NCBI RefSeq assembly: GCF_016745395.1
Contig: NZ_JAERVJ010000005.1
Span: 124,001 to 188,000 of the forward strand
Reading direction: 5' to 3'
Origin: Methylocystis sp. Sn-Cys
Lineage (GTDB): Bacteria > Pseudomonadota > Alphaproteobacteria > Rhizobiales > Beijerinckiaceae
Length of the DNA: 64,000 bases
Part shown: positions 44,456 to 52,226 of the stretch, piece after piece
How positions within the stretch are numbered: the first letter of the stretch is position 1
Layout: each line of letters begins with the position of its first letter
Translations under genes and position numbers: made by a program
The notes under the pieces: model-generated
Seen by the model: the letters and a program-made list of their open reading frames with translations, nothing else
Told to the model about the DNA's origin: nothing
Database searches by the model: none

Positions 44456-45430
44456 TTAAGCGTTGGCCCCGCCCCCGGCGGTCTTCAGCCAAGCCGCGCC
44501 GCAGGCCTTGGCCAGCTCGCGCACGCGCAGAATGTAGCTCTGACGCTCGGTGACCGAGATCACGCCGCGCGCATCGAGCAGGTTGAAGGCGTGGCTCGCC
44601 TTGATGCACTGGTCATAGGCGGGCAGCGCCATGCGGTGCATCTCGTCGCCCGAGCCTGCGCCGAAATCGAGGAGGCGCCGGCACTCGGCCTCGGCGTCCT
44701 TGAAATCCTCGAACAGCTTCGCCGTGTCGGCGGCTTCGAAATTATGGCGGGAATATTCCTGCTCCGCCTGCAGAAAGACGTCGCGATAGGTGACCTGCTC
44801 ATCGCCGTCGCGGCCGTTGAAATTCAGCTCCATAATGCTGTCCACGCCCTGCAGATAGCAGGCGAGACGCTCGAGCCCATAGGTCAATTCGCCCGCGACC
44901 GGCGCGCATTCGAAGCCGGCGACTTGCTGGAAATAGGTGAATTGCGAGACTTCCATGCCGTCGCACCAGCATTCCCAGCCGAGGCCCCAGGCGCCGAGCG
45001 TCGGGCTCTCCCAGTCATCCTCGACGAAACGAATGTCATGCAGCCGGGCGTCGAGGCCGATGGCGGCGAGCGAGCCGAGATACAGCTCCTGGAGATTGGG
45101 CGGCGACGGCTTCAGGATCACCTGGAACTGATAATAATGCTGCACCCGGTTGGGGTTCTCGCCATAGCGCCCATCCTTGGGCCGCCGGCATGGCTGCGCA
45201 TAAGCGGCGCGCCAGGGCTTGGGGCCGAGCGCGCGCAGCGTCGTCCCCGGATGAAAGGTCGCCGCGCCCATCTCCATGTCGTAGGGCTGCAAAATGACGC
45301 ACCCCTGCGCCGCCCAGTAATTCTGCAGCGTGAGAATCAAGCCCTGGAAGGAGCGCGTGGGGGAGAGATAGTCGACAGCCCCGCGCGACGCATTGGCGGC
45401 AACCGCTTCCTTGCTTTGATCGACGCTCAT
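44456..45430 (-). CDS. glyQ: Glycine--tRNA ligase subunit alpha
   Basis: 324 residues, class II synthetase alpha chain: [93 protein letters not shown] and [11 protein letters not shown]. The tetrameric alpha2-beta2 enzyme needs glyS, which normally follows; it is not in the window. ATG at 45430 from the standard N-terminus. Confidence 0.97.
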   Translation of the reverse strand: MSVDQSKEAVAANASRGAVDYLSPTRSFQGLILTLQNYWAAQGCVILQPYDMEMGAATFHPGTTLRALGPKPWRAAYAQPCRRPKDGRYGENPNRVQHYYQFQVILKPSPPNLQELYLGSLAAIGLDARLHDIRFVEDDWESPTLGAWGLGWECWCDGMEVSQFTYFQQVAGFECAPVAGELTYGLERLACYLQGVDSIMELNFNGRDGDEQVTYRDVFLQAEQEYSRHNFEAADTAKLFEDFKDAEAECRRLLDFGAGSGDEMHRMALPAYDQCIKASHAFNLLDARGVISVTERQSYILRVRELAKACGAAWLKTAGGGANA

Positions 45431-45607
45431 ATCTCGAACCCCTGGCCGCGCCTTCGCGGATCTTGCGACGAAGCAGTTACGGTTGTCGCGCCGCGCGGTC
45501 AATGGGGCGCGTCCGCCTCAGAAGTCGTCTCAATTTAAGCCAAATACGCCGCTCGGCGGAAAGGGCTTGGCAACCATTCCGAAAGCACCCCGCGCTAGCG
45601 TCGAACC

Positions 45608-46699
45608 ATGCGTAACATGGTTCTGTATCCTCGCGTTTTTTCATCCCGAGAGCTTCGCCGGATCATTCCGGCGCTCGGGGCGATGAGCATCTGCCTCTTG
45701 ACAGGCGCCTTGCTCTTCCCGCGCTCGCCCCTCGACCCGGCGCCCGACGCCGAGGCCGCGGGCGTCAAGGACCTTGGCCTGCGCGGCTCTTATCTCTCCG
45801 ATATCGGCCCCCATGCGGCGAGCGCCTTTGCGCCGCGCGAAGCGCGCGCGAAACCGCCGTTCCGTTTTGTGGCGGAGGCCGAGGCGGCGACGCCCGCGCG
45901 GCTGGCGAAGGCTCCCGAACCGCCGGCGCCTCCAACGCGCCCGGTCGAATTGCGCAGCGTCAGCGCCGCTCTCGTCGAGCCGCCCCACGTCACGGCGGAT
46001 GCGCCCACTCCGCCGCGCCGGCCCGCCGAGCTCTCGGCCGCGCTGCGGCCCGAGCCGCCAAAAGAGCTGCCGCTCGCCGCGCGGCAGGAACCGGCGCCGC
46101 GCCGGATATCCCGCCTCGAGGGCGCCACCGCCGTTCCGGCGACCCCGTCCGACAATCCCGGCTTCTTCGAGCGGCTGTTCGGCGGCGCGCCCCAGGCCGC
46201 CGCGCCGCGGGCGGCCCACCGTCAGGAAGCCATGGCCTACGCCAACCCTTCCGATCCAGTCGGGCTTTTCGGCGGGCTGCACAGCGCCGTGGCGCCGGCG
46301 AATCCGAGCGCGCGCTTCGACCGCTACACGGCGGTCTACGACATCTCCGCCCGCACGGTTTACATGCCGAACGGCCAGCGGCTGGAAGCCCACTCCGGCC
46401 TGCGCGAGCATCTCGACGACCCGCGCTATGTGCATTTGCGCATGCGGGGTCCGACCCCGCCGCATGTTTACGATCTGAGGCCGCGTGAGGCGCTGTTCCA
46501 CGGCGTCGAGGCGCTGCGGCTCAATCCTGTCGGCGGCGGCGGGGCGATCTATAATCGCGCGGGGTTGCTGGCGCATACTTATATGCTCGGCCCCAACGGC
46601 GACTCGAACGGATGCGTCTCCTTCCGCGACTACGACGCCTTCCTCAACGCCTATAAGAGAGGCGAAATCCGGCGCCTCGCGGTGGTTTCCCACCTGTAA
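45608..46699 (+). CDS. DUF2778 (Tlde1-like) cell-wall protein, copy 1
   Basis: 363 residues: an N-terminal signal anchor (about 22-38), a long proline/alanine-rich linker (about 45-190), a FFERLFGG motif, then a C-terminal catalytic domain (about 240-363) with TAVYDISARTVYMPNGQRLEAHSGL, PREALFHGVEALRL and the Cys motif HTYMLGPNGDSNGCVSFRDY. DUF2778 is related to L,D-transpeptidase/carboxypeptidase domains (Tlde1) and probably acts on peptidoglycan in the periplasm. ATG at 45608; a second ATG nine bases on is possible. Confidence 0.85.
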   Translation: MRNMVLYPRVFSSRELRRIIPALGAMSICLLTGALLFPRSPLDPAPDAEAAGVKDLGLRGSYLSDIGPHAASAFAPREARAKPPFRFVAEAEAATPARLAKAPEPPAPPTRPVELRSVSAALVEPPHVTADAPTPPRRPAELSAALRPEPPKELPLAARQEPAPRRISRLEGATAVPATPSDNPGFFERLFGGAPQAAAPRAAHRQEAMAYANPSDPVGLFGGLHSAVAPANPSARFDRYTAVYDISARTVYMPNGQRLEAHSGLREHLDDPRYVHLRMRGPTPPHVYDLRPREALFHGVEALRLNPVGGGGAIYNRAGLLAHTYMLGPNGDSNGCVSFRDYDAFLNAYKRGEIRRLAVVSHL

Positions 46700-46926
46700 A
46701 CGACTGAGCAGGCAGGACCTTCCCGCCCTGCCTGCTCCGCCGCCGTTCCCCGAAGCGCCTGTTTACAGCCAAGAATTCGCCCGAATTGAGCCCAAGCAAG
46801 GCCGTGATGCTTTTCCAGAGTGTTGCCGTGACGCTATTGCGCGCGCCAGTCCGGGTCCGGAGCATCGATTCGTCGAAGCCCTAAGCCACAAGTGGCGCGC
46901 CCCAGCGATGCTTTCGGGGGCGGACG

Positions 46927-48012
46927 TTGAAGAAAACCCATCTACACGGCTTATTGTCGCGCGATCACGGCCGGCCGCTTGCCTATGCCGTGCTGGGCGC
47001 GGGCGTATTGTCCTTGGGCTTGCTGGCCGCTTGGCAAGGGCTTCATCAGCGCCCGGCGCCGGCCCCAGTCCTCGCCGGGGCCGCGCAGCCGACCCAGGGC
47101 CCACATCCCTATGGGCCGATGGTCGTCGGGCTCGGCCCCTGGGCGCGCAGCGCCGTCACGACGGCGCCTGCCCCTCAACAGAGCGCCGCGCTGGAGGCCA
47201 GGGTCGAGTCGGCGACGCCAAACGACAGCGTCGAACCGACCCCTTCCGACGTTGCCGAGGAGGCCGGCGCGCCATTGCCGCCGCATCGCCCGGCCGAGCT
47301 GAAAAACTCCATGAGCCGCGCGCCTGAGGCGGCGCCCATGCGCCAGGCGGCGCTGCCAAGCGAGCCGGCGCCGGCGCCGGCGGACAACCGCGGTTTCTTC
47401 GAGAAGATTTTCGGCGGCGCCGGCGAGCAGCAGCCAGGGCAGCAACAGGCCGGCCAGCAGCCTCAGCCCACCCCCCTCGGCCGCGGCCGCCGACAGCAGC
47501 AGGCGGTCGCGACTCAGGGCCAAACCCAGGCCTTGGCTTATGCGCCGCAGGAATCGACCGGCGGCCTCTTTGGCGGCCTGACCAGCGCGGTCGCGCCTTC
47601 CGTCCCCGCTCAATCGACCGCAACCGCCCGCGCTGGCGCCGGCACGGCCGTCTACGACATCTCCGCCCATACGGTTTACATGCCGGACGGAACGAGGCTC
47701 GAGGCGCATTCCGGCCTCGGCCCGCATCTCGACGATCCACGTTTCGTCCATGTCCGGATGAAGGGCCCGACCCCGCCGACCGTCTATGCGCTTACGCCGC
47801 GCGAGGCGCTGTTCCATGGCGTGGAGGCGCTTCGGCTCACGCCCATCGGCGGAGACAATATCTACGGGCGCGCCGGTCTCCTCGCCCATACGTTCATGCT
47901 GGGCCCGAACGGGGATTCCAACGGCTGCGTCTCTTTCCGAAACTATAGCGCCTTCCTGCAAGCCTATAAGCGCGGCGAGGTGCGGCGGCTGGTCGTCGTC
48001 GCGCGGATGTAA
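46927..48012 (+). CDS. DUF2778 (Tlde1-like) cell-wall protein, copy 2
   Basis: 361 residues with the same architecture as the preceding gene: signal anchor (about 17-36), a P/A/Q-rich linker, FFEKIFGGAG, and the domain with TAVYDISAHTVYMPDGTRLEAHSGL and HTFMLGPNGDSNGCVSFRNY. The catalytic domains are about 75 percent alike by eye; the linkers differ, here with glutamine runs. The start is read as TTG at 46927 because it precedes a plausible anchor; GGGGGCGG lies upstream. A tandem duplication with 227 bases between copies; a strong terminator follows the second. Confidence 0.83.
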   Translation: MKKTHLHGLLSRDHGRPLAYAVLGAGVLSLGLLAAWQGLHQRPAPAPVLAGAAQPTQGPHPYGPMVVGLGPWARSAVTTAPAPQQSAALEARVESATPNDSVEPTPSDVAEEAGAPLPPHRPAELKNSMSRAPEAAPMRQAALPSEPAPAPADNRGFFEKIFGGAGEQQPGQQQAGQQPQPTPLGRGRRQQQAVATQGQTQALAYAPQESTGGLFGGLTSAVAPSVPAQSTATARAGAGTAVYDISAHTVYMPDGTRLEAHSGLGPHLDDPRFVHVRMKGPTPPTVYALTPREALFHGVEALRLTPIGGDNIYGRAGLLAHTFMLGPNGDSNGCVSFRNYSAFLQAYKRGEVRRLVVVARM

Positions 48013-48023
48013 CGGCTCATAAA

Positions 48024-48058
48024 AAACGCCGCCGAGGGCGCGTCCCTCGGCGGCGTTT
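48024..48058 (+). terminator. Intrinsic terminator after the second DUF2778 gene
   Basis: A perfect 15-base-pair stem AAACGCCGCCGAGGG / CCCTCGGCGGCGTTT with a 5-base loop. The A-rich left side also makes it usable for the convergent DUF5132 gene. Confidence 0.88.
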
Positions 48059-48076
48059 GTATTGCGCAGCTTACTA

Positions 48077-48367
48077 TTAGGTGGGCGCGTGCGCGTGACC
48101 GTGTGTCCCTCCGCGCTCCGGCCCCGCGACTCGATGCGACTCGCTTTCAAGCTCTGAGCGCGCCTCGGCGACGAGATCGCCCGTCGCTTCGGCGATGGTG
48201 GCGACGGTTCTCTCATAGACGGAGATACCGGTCTTGATCGCCCCCTTGGCTACCGGCCGCAGCGCGCGCCCAACCGAGGGGAACAACGCCGGAACGACAA
48301 GAAGCGCCCCGATGCCGATCGCCACGGGTCCCAATGCTTCTTCCATGAGGTCTTCGAACAGCGCCAT
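48077..48367 (-). CDS. DUF5132 small membrane protein, PacL-like
   Basis: 96 residues: ALFEDLMEEALGPVAIGIGALLVVPALFPSVG (membrane helix), then VAKGAIKTGISVYERTVATIAEATGDLVAEARSEL and a histidine-rich end ESHRVAGPERGGTHGHAHAP. The helix + YE..AE + LVAEAR + His-tail layout recalls DUF1490/PacL proteins, which scaffold metal P-type ATPases. AAGGAG seven bases before the ATG is excellent. It lies near two HMA_2-like genes on the same strand. Confidence 0.78.
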   Translation of the reverse strand: MALFEDLMEEALGPVAIGIGALLVVPALFPSVGRALRPVAKGAIKTGISVYERTVATIAEATGDLVAEARSELESESHRVAGPERGGTHGHAHAPT

Positions 48368-48398
48368 TGCCGTGCTCCTTCAGGATGTGATCGAACGA

Positions 48399-48557
48399 TC
48401 CCTTTCCGGTTGAATGGCTCGCACTGGGGGATGTCATTCCCGGCGGGCTGAAAGCCCGACCGGGAATCCAGAGCCGCAGAAGCGCTGGTTTTGCTCTGGA
48501 TTCCCGATCGCTCGCTATGCGAGCGTCGGGAATGACGCCGAACCAATCAACGGATCT
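48399..48557. repeat. Palindromic repeat, family B copy 2
   Basis: Full-length copy: left tag CCCTTTCCGGTTGAATGGCT, core GTCATTCCCGGCGGGCTGAA to GCGTCGGGAATGAC, right tag CCGAACCAATCAACGGATCT. It lies in the 299-base gap between the DUF5132 and first HMA_2-like genes. The rest of the gap (48558-48666) is AT-richer and shows nothing. Confidence 0.8.
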
Positions 48558-48666
48558 CACACCAGTCATGTGCGCATCCGCGTTGCGCCTTCAAGGCGCG
48601 TCAGCGCCTAAAACATTTTAAAAATCTTTTAGTTAGGCAGAGCTGCGCACAGCCGACGACGCGATT

Positions 48667-49203
48667 TCACCTGCCGCCGGAGGGCGGTAGAAACTGCTGC
48701 AAGGGCAAGCCCGCGCGCTGCCCCTCCTGATAGGAAACCCACCAGCGTTGCGCCGCCCGGCCGCCATAGAGCAGGACCATGGCCGCCGCGGCCACACTAT
48801 TGCCGCGCGCCAGCTTGAGTGCGACGCTGGCGCCCACAACAGCGAAGACGGAAATCCGCGCCATATTGACCCGGCCGGGGCTCCGGCGCTGGAGATGCGC
48901 CTGGGGCTTGGCGCTCGGCTGTTTCGGCTGGGGCGCTTCGTTCCTCTCGTCGCGCATGGAGGCTTCCATGGCCCGCAGCATGCCGCTCGATTCCAGCAGA
49001 TCGAGAATGGCTCCGGCGTCGGGAGCATGAATCACGACGCTCGTGGAAAGCGGATTGACGTCGACGCGCTCGACGTCCGGCCATTGGGACAACTGGTCTT
49101 GCACAGACCTAAAAAATTCACGGTCACCGCGTTTGTGCGGCGCTTGGAGTCGCAGCCGCCGAGGCGTGGCGTGCGCAACGTGGAATCCATGATGTCTCGT
49201 CAT
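48667..49203 (-). CDS. HMA_2-like domain membrane protein
   Basis: 178 residues from the ATG at 49203 (an ATG at 49266 adds 21 residues; neither has a strong ribosome site). The N-terminal ferredoxin-like domain has HVAHATPRRLRLQAP and WPDVERVDVNPLSTSVVIHAP, the HMA_2 pattern without a CxxC metal site. A Q/P/K-rich linker follows, then one or two membrane segments (about 112-145, ARISVFAVVGASVALKLAR). It probably assists a metal-transporting ATPase that is not in the window. Confidence 0.7.
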   Translation of the reverse strand: MTRHHGFHVAHATPRRLRLQAPHKRGDREFFRSVQDQLSQWPDVERVDVNPLSTSVVIHAPDAGAILDLLESSGMLRAMEASMRDERNEAPQPKQPSAKPQAHLQRRSPGRVNMARISVFAVVGASVALKLARGNSVAAAAMVLLYGGRAAQRWWVSYQEGQRAGLPLQQFLPPSGGR

Positions 49204-49336
49204 CGGGCTGTTTCCCGCATAGGGGCCGGGCTCTTTGACGAAACGATAGTTCCAGGGAAAGCGCATTCAAGCGCGCGTGACCGCGTGACGCGCGAATAGT
49301 CTTGAGGATCGGACCCATCATACGAGGTTCGACGTC

Positions 49337-49474
49337 GTTCCCGCCGCTCGCGCAGAGAGGGGTCGGGAATCCCGAGCCAAACCGGCGCTTTTGTGGCTCT
49401 GGATTCTCGATCGGGCCTTCGGCCCGTCGGGAATGACAAGCGCCCAATGCGCGCTGTTCAAACGGAAACGGTAT
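49337..49474. repeat. Palindromic repeat, family B copy 3, reversed
   Basis: The core runs from GTTCCCGCCGCTCGCGCAGA to GCCCGTCGGGAATGACAAGC, then the reversed left tag GCTGTTCAAACGGAAACGGTAT. The last base touches the stop codon of the neighbouring HMA_2-like gene, so the element marks that gene's 3' end. Confidence 0.75.
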
Positions 49475-49848
49475 CAGGTCAGCAATTTGACCAGGGAAAG
49501 CGCCGAGCGGTCGAACAGGCTCTTCACCAGCGCCGAAGCCAGGGCCTGGCCAAGCCCGGAAGCCGCACTCGTCGCAACAGAGTCGGCGCTGTGTGACGGG
49601 GCGGGCTCGCCGGCCTGATCGCTGAGGCAGCCCTGCCGCCGCAGCGTCGCCCAGAAGGCCTCCAAATCGAAGTCGGCCCGGTGATAGAGCACCGTGACGC
49701 TGCCCGTGTGGGCGTTGATCGAGGCTGATCTCACGCCGGGCACGGAAAGCAGCGCCGAATGGAGGGGGATAATCGCGCGCGAGTGGCCGACGAGATTTGC
49801 GAGGCAGACCCGCAGTCGCCCGGGAACATGGTGCAGGTGAAGGACCAT
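49474..49848 (-). CDS. HMA_2-like small protein
   Basis: 124 residues from the ATG at 49848, which begins VLHLHHVPGRLRVCLAN; later VPGVRSASINAHTGSVTVLYH and FDLEAFWATLRRQGC complete the HMA_2-like fold without CxxC. The C-terminal helix ASALVKSLFDRSALSLVKLL is amphipathic and could insert in the membrane. The frame also opens from an ATG at 49914, which would add a Cys-rich stretch (SCSCNSIRLSSC); that extension has no ribosome site and is doubtful. Forms a small group with the HMA_2-like and DUF5132 genes downstream. Confidence 0.68.
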   Translation of the reverse strand: MVLHLHHVPGRLRVCLANLVGHSRAIIPLHSALLSVPGVRSASINAHTGSVTVLYHRADFDLEAFWATLRRQGCLSDQAGEPAPSHSADSVATSAASGLGQALASALVKSLFDRSALSLVKLLT

Positions 49849-49948
49849 CTGACAGCCGACGTTAGTGTTGCTGGTACAACTACTTAGCCTGATCGAGTTA
49901 CAACTGCATGACATTTCTGGGGCGTCGCGCGCCCGCTTTCACAAACGA

Positions 49949-50731
49949 TCAGGCCGCCGCCTGCGCCTGTCCCGAGGACGGGATATAGCGCAAGCAAAGG
50001 CCCGGCAGCGGATTGGCGAGGCCCGAAACGACGCTGACGTCGCGCCAGCGCGGATAGGCCGGAGGAAGAAGTTCCAGCACCAGGCCCACGCCGGCGAGGA
50101 AAGCGCCCTCATCGGCGAAATCCTGCGGCCCGAAATCACGGGAGGCGTCGGCTCCGCTATCGGCGCCGTCGAGCAGCGTCTCGAGCATCGGAAACGCCCA
50201 GGGCGCCTGCTCCACGATGCGGCGCACGTCCGCTGGATCGGGCCGCGACACCCGCCAGCGGAGCGGCGGCTCGCTCAGCCGCGCGGCCGCGTCTTCGCTC
50301 GCAAGATCAGGCAGCGCCCGCAGATCATGCGCGGCGATGGAGAGGCAGCCCGCTGGGTTGCGCCGGAAGGCCTCGAAGGCGCCGACCAGGATCGCCGACT
50401 GCTGATGCAGGCGCCCGTCGCCGCGCTCGCCATCCTCGGGCCGGAATCGGGCGCGCATGAAAATGATGCTGTCGCCGACAGCCCGCGCAATCAGGCAACC
50501 GGCGCTGCGCGCCCCGACCGCAATGGCGTCCGGCTCGAACCGGCGCAGGCCCGCGAGGCGCAGGGGCGAAAGATAAGGGTCCCAGGCGCGATCGAGGCCC
50601 GCGGAACGGCGCGTGACGGCATAACCCGCCGAGGCGGGCACGCGCCGCTCGGCGCCCTCGCCGAGCTTGCCGTAATGCAGGCGGTGAAAGGTGATGATCT
50701 CGTCGCCGCCAGACGACGCGCCGCTCGCCAT
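49949..50731 (-). CDS. GAP1-N-like protein partnered with a GTPase
   Basis: 260 residues. The N-terminus, ITFHRLHYGKLGEGAERRVPASAGYAVTRRS in part, resembles the GAP1-N domains of GTPase-associated systems (xLHY followed by GYxVxxRSxGL). It then has ARSAGCLIARAVGDSIIFMRARF and a C-terminal LVLELLPPAYPRWRDVSVVSGL. The ATG at 50731 with AGGGGCGG just upstream is preferred over GTG 50746. The gene follows the GTPase gene with a 53-base gap on the same strand. The domain call is by motif only. Confidence 0.6.
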   Translation of the reverse strand: MASGASSGGDEIITFHRLHYGKLGEGAERRVPASAGYAVTRRSAGLDRAWDPYLSPLRLAGLRRFEPDAIAVGARSAGCLIARAVGDSIIFMRARFRPEDGERGDGRLHQQSAILVGAFEAFRRNPAGCLSIAAHDLRALPDLASEDAAARLSEPPLRWRVSRPDPADVRRIVEQAPWAFPMLETLLDGADSGADASRDFGPQDFADEGAFLAGVGLVLELLPPAYPRWRDVSVVSGLANPLPGLCLRYIPSSGQAQAAA

Positions 50732-50784
50732 AAACCCGCCCCTCACTATGTCTTTCGCGCTTTACGACAAATAGGAAGGTTTCA

Positions 50785-51774
50785 TTAAGCAAGAATTGCT
50801 GTCGCCGGAATTTCTTCTTCCAGCGCGTCGATCTGCGCGTGGGAGAATGTGAAGGCGCTGTCGAGCCCCAAAGCGGCGTAGAGAATGGGCTCGGCGGTCA
50901 GAAACGGCCGCCAATATTCGCTGTGGACGCGAGCGCCCTCGAGCCCGGCGCGGCGGAAGCGGCGCTCGCCCGGCTGATGCGGGTCCATATTCGGATTCTG
51001 AAAGCGTTTGACGAAGCCATAGGCCGAGCAGACGGTATAGCGCACCGAGACGCCGACGGCGTCCAGCGCCCTGAGCCGCGAGAGCCATTGCGCCGAGCGC
51101 AGCGACTTGCGCAAGACATGCAACGCCACGGCCGGATCGCAGGCATAGGTGAAGGCGCTCGGCCCCAGGCGCGTGAACAGCCGCTCATATTGTGAGAAGA
51201 CCACGACGAGGCGCTTGATCTTCTTTTCGCGCGCAAGCGCAAGGCGGTCGATGAGCCGCGCCAGCGCGCCCATCCAGGCCGAGTCGTCGAGCCGCACCAG
51301 CGGCAGCACCATCACCAACGCATCCGCCTCCAGCATCTGGCGCGCGAGCTTGGCTTTCACGTCGTTGAGGATCGCGACCTCCGCGCCATCCGGCGGCGCG
51401 GCGATTTCGCCCGCCGAGTCGACGATCTCCAGCAGCCAGGGCCCGCGCGTCACGATTTCGGGCGGCGCCTCGCCATTCACCGAGAGGCGGAAATAATATT
51501 CGTAAGTGTTGAGCGTGTCGGTGGCGACGCCGCCGTCCGAGAATTCCTGTTTCAGGCGCTCATAGTCGCCCTTCTCGGCCGCGAAGAAATCGGCGCGGCG
51601 CAAATCCGCCGGCCCGGCGGCGAACTCGGCCTGCGAGATCGGCTGCAGCGCCGGCCGCAAGCGGGGCGAATAGCCGAAGGCGCTGTGCGCGACGCAATCG
51701 ACGAGCGACGCCAGAAGCGAGGACTTGCCGCCCTTCTTGGGCCCAACGAGACAAACCGTTAGTTTTTCGGTCAT
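50785..51774 (-). CDS. P-loop GTPase of a GTPase-associated pair
   Basis: 329 residues. Walker A is VGPKKGGKSSLL (11-19), the Walker B/switch II region is LEIVDSAGEIA (Asp119), and VVFSQYERLF replaces a normal NKxD base-recognition motif. So nucleotide specificity is uncertain. There is no membrane segment. The start has GGGAGCGGAA directly before the ATG. Together with the GAP1-like gene it forms a compact two-gene unit of the kind Aravind and colleagues placed among predicted conflict or signalling GTPases. Confidence 0.75.
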   Translation of the reverse strand: MTEKLTVCLVGPKKGGKSSLLASLVDCVAHSAFGYSPRLRPALQPISQAEFAAGPADLRRADFFAAEKGDYERLKQEFSDGGVATDTLNTYEYYFRLSVNGEAPPEIVTRGPWLLEIVDSAGEIAAPPDGAEVAILNDVKAKLARQMLEADALVMVLPLVRLDDSAWMGALARLIDRLALAREKKIKRLVVVFSQYERLFTRLGPSAFTYACDPAVALHVLRKSLRSAQWLSRLRALDAVGVSVRYTVCSAYGFVKRFQNPNMDPHQPGERRFRRAGLEGARVHSEYWRPFLTAEPILYAALGLDSAFTFSHAQIDALEEEIPATAILA

Positions 51775-51908
51775 TTCCGCTCCCTTACGAGCGCGACCAT
51801 ACAGGGCGAGAGCGATGCGGGAAAGGAGGGTGAGCGCGGCGTTTCACGACCCGTCGGCAGGTGCTTCTTAAGCGGGAGTAAGTGTATTGGGGCGTGTATA
51901 GCGAAGCT

Positions 51909-52136
51909 TTACAGACCGTGCTTCGCCCAGATCGCGCGGATCTGCTCGTCAGTGGCAAATTCGCCGGACGCCGCCTGGGCGTAGGACTCGTCGAAAGACG
52001 CTTCCTCCTCGGCCGTCAATTGAACGACGGACGTAACCTCGCCCGTCATCGCCATGATGGCGCGCGCCAAATCATCCTGCATCGCGGGAGGAAGGTTGCG
52101 CGCGGCCTTGAAAGCCCGATCGAGAAGCTCCGTCAT
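51909..52136 (-). CDS. Small antitoxin-like protein, orphan
   Basis: 75 residues: TELLDRAFKAARNLPPAMQDDLARAIMAM, acidic middle (AEEEASFDESYAQAASGEFA) and TDEQIRAIWAKHGL. The helical start and the IRAIWAKHG end resemble antitoxins that pair with RelE toxins (toxin normally downstream). No toxin frame follows: 51775-51908 has none. GGGGAGGG lies about 13 bases before the ATG. A stand-alone regulator is the other possibility. Confidence 0.65.
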   Translation of the reverse strand: MTELLDRAFKAARNLPPAMQDDLARAIMAMTGEVTSVVQLTAEEEASFDESYAQAASGEFATDEQIRAIWAKHGL

Positions 52137-52226
52137 GCGCGAATAATAGCCCTCCCCTGGCAATACCGAAACCCATCGTCGCCCTAAATGGTGACGCGCC
52201 CCGGGTCGCCGTGCTAAGCGCGCCTT

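Noticed and set aside
49848-49914. A Cys-rich N-terminal extension (SCSCNSIRLSSC) of the HMA_2-like protein
   Set aside because: It has no ribosome site, and family homology starts at the internal ATG; it is kept only as a low-probability alternative.
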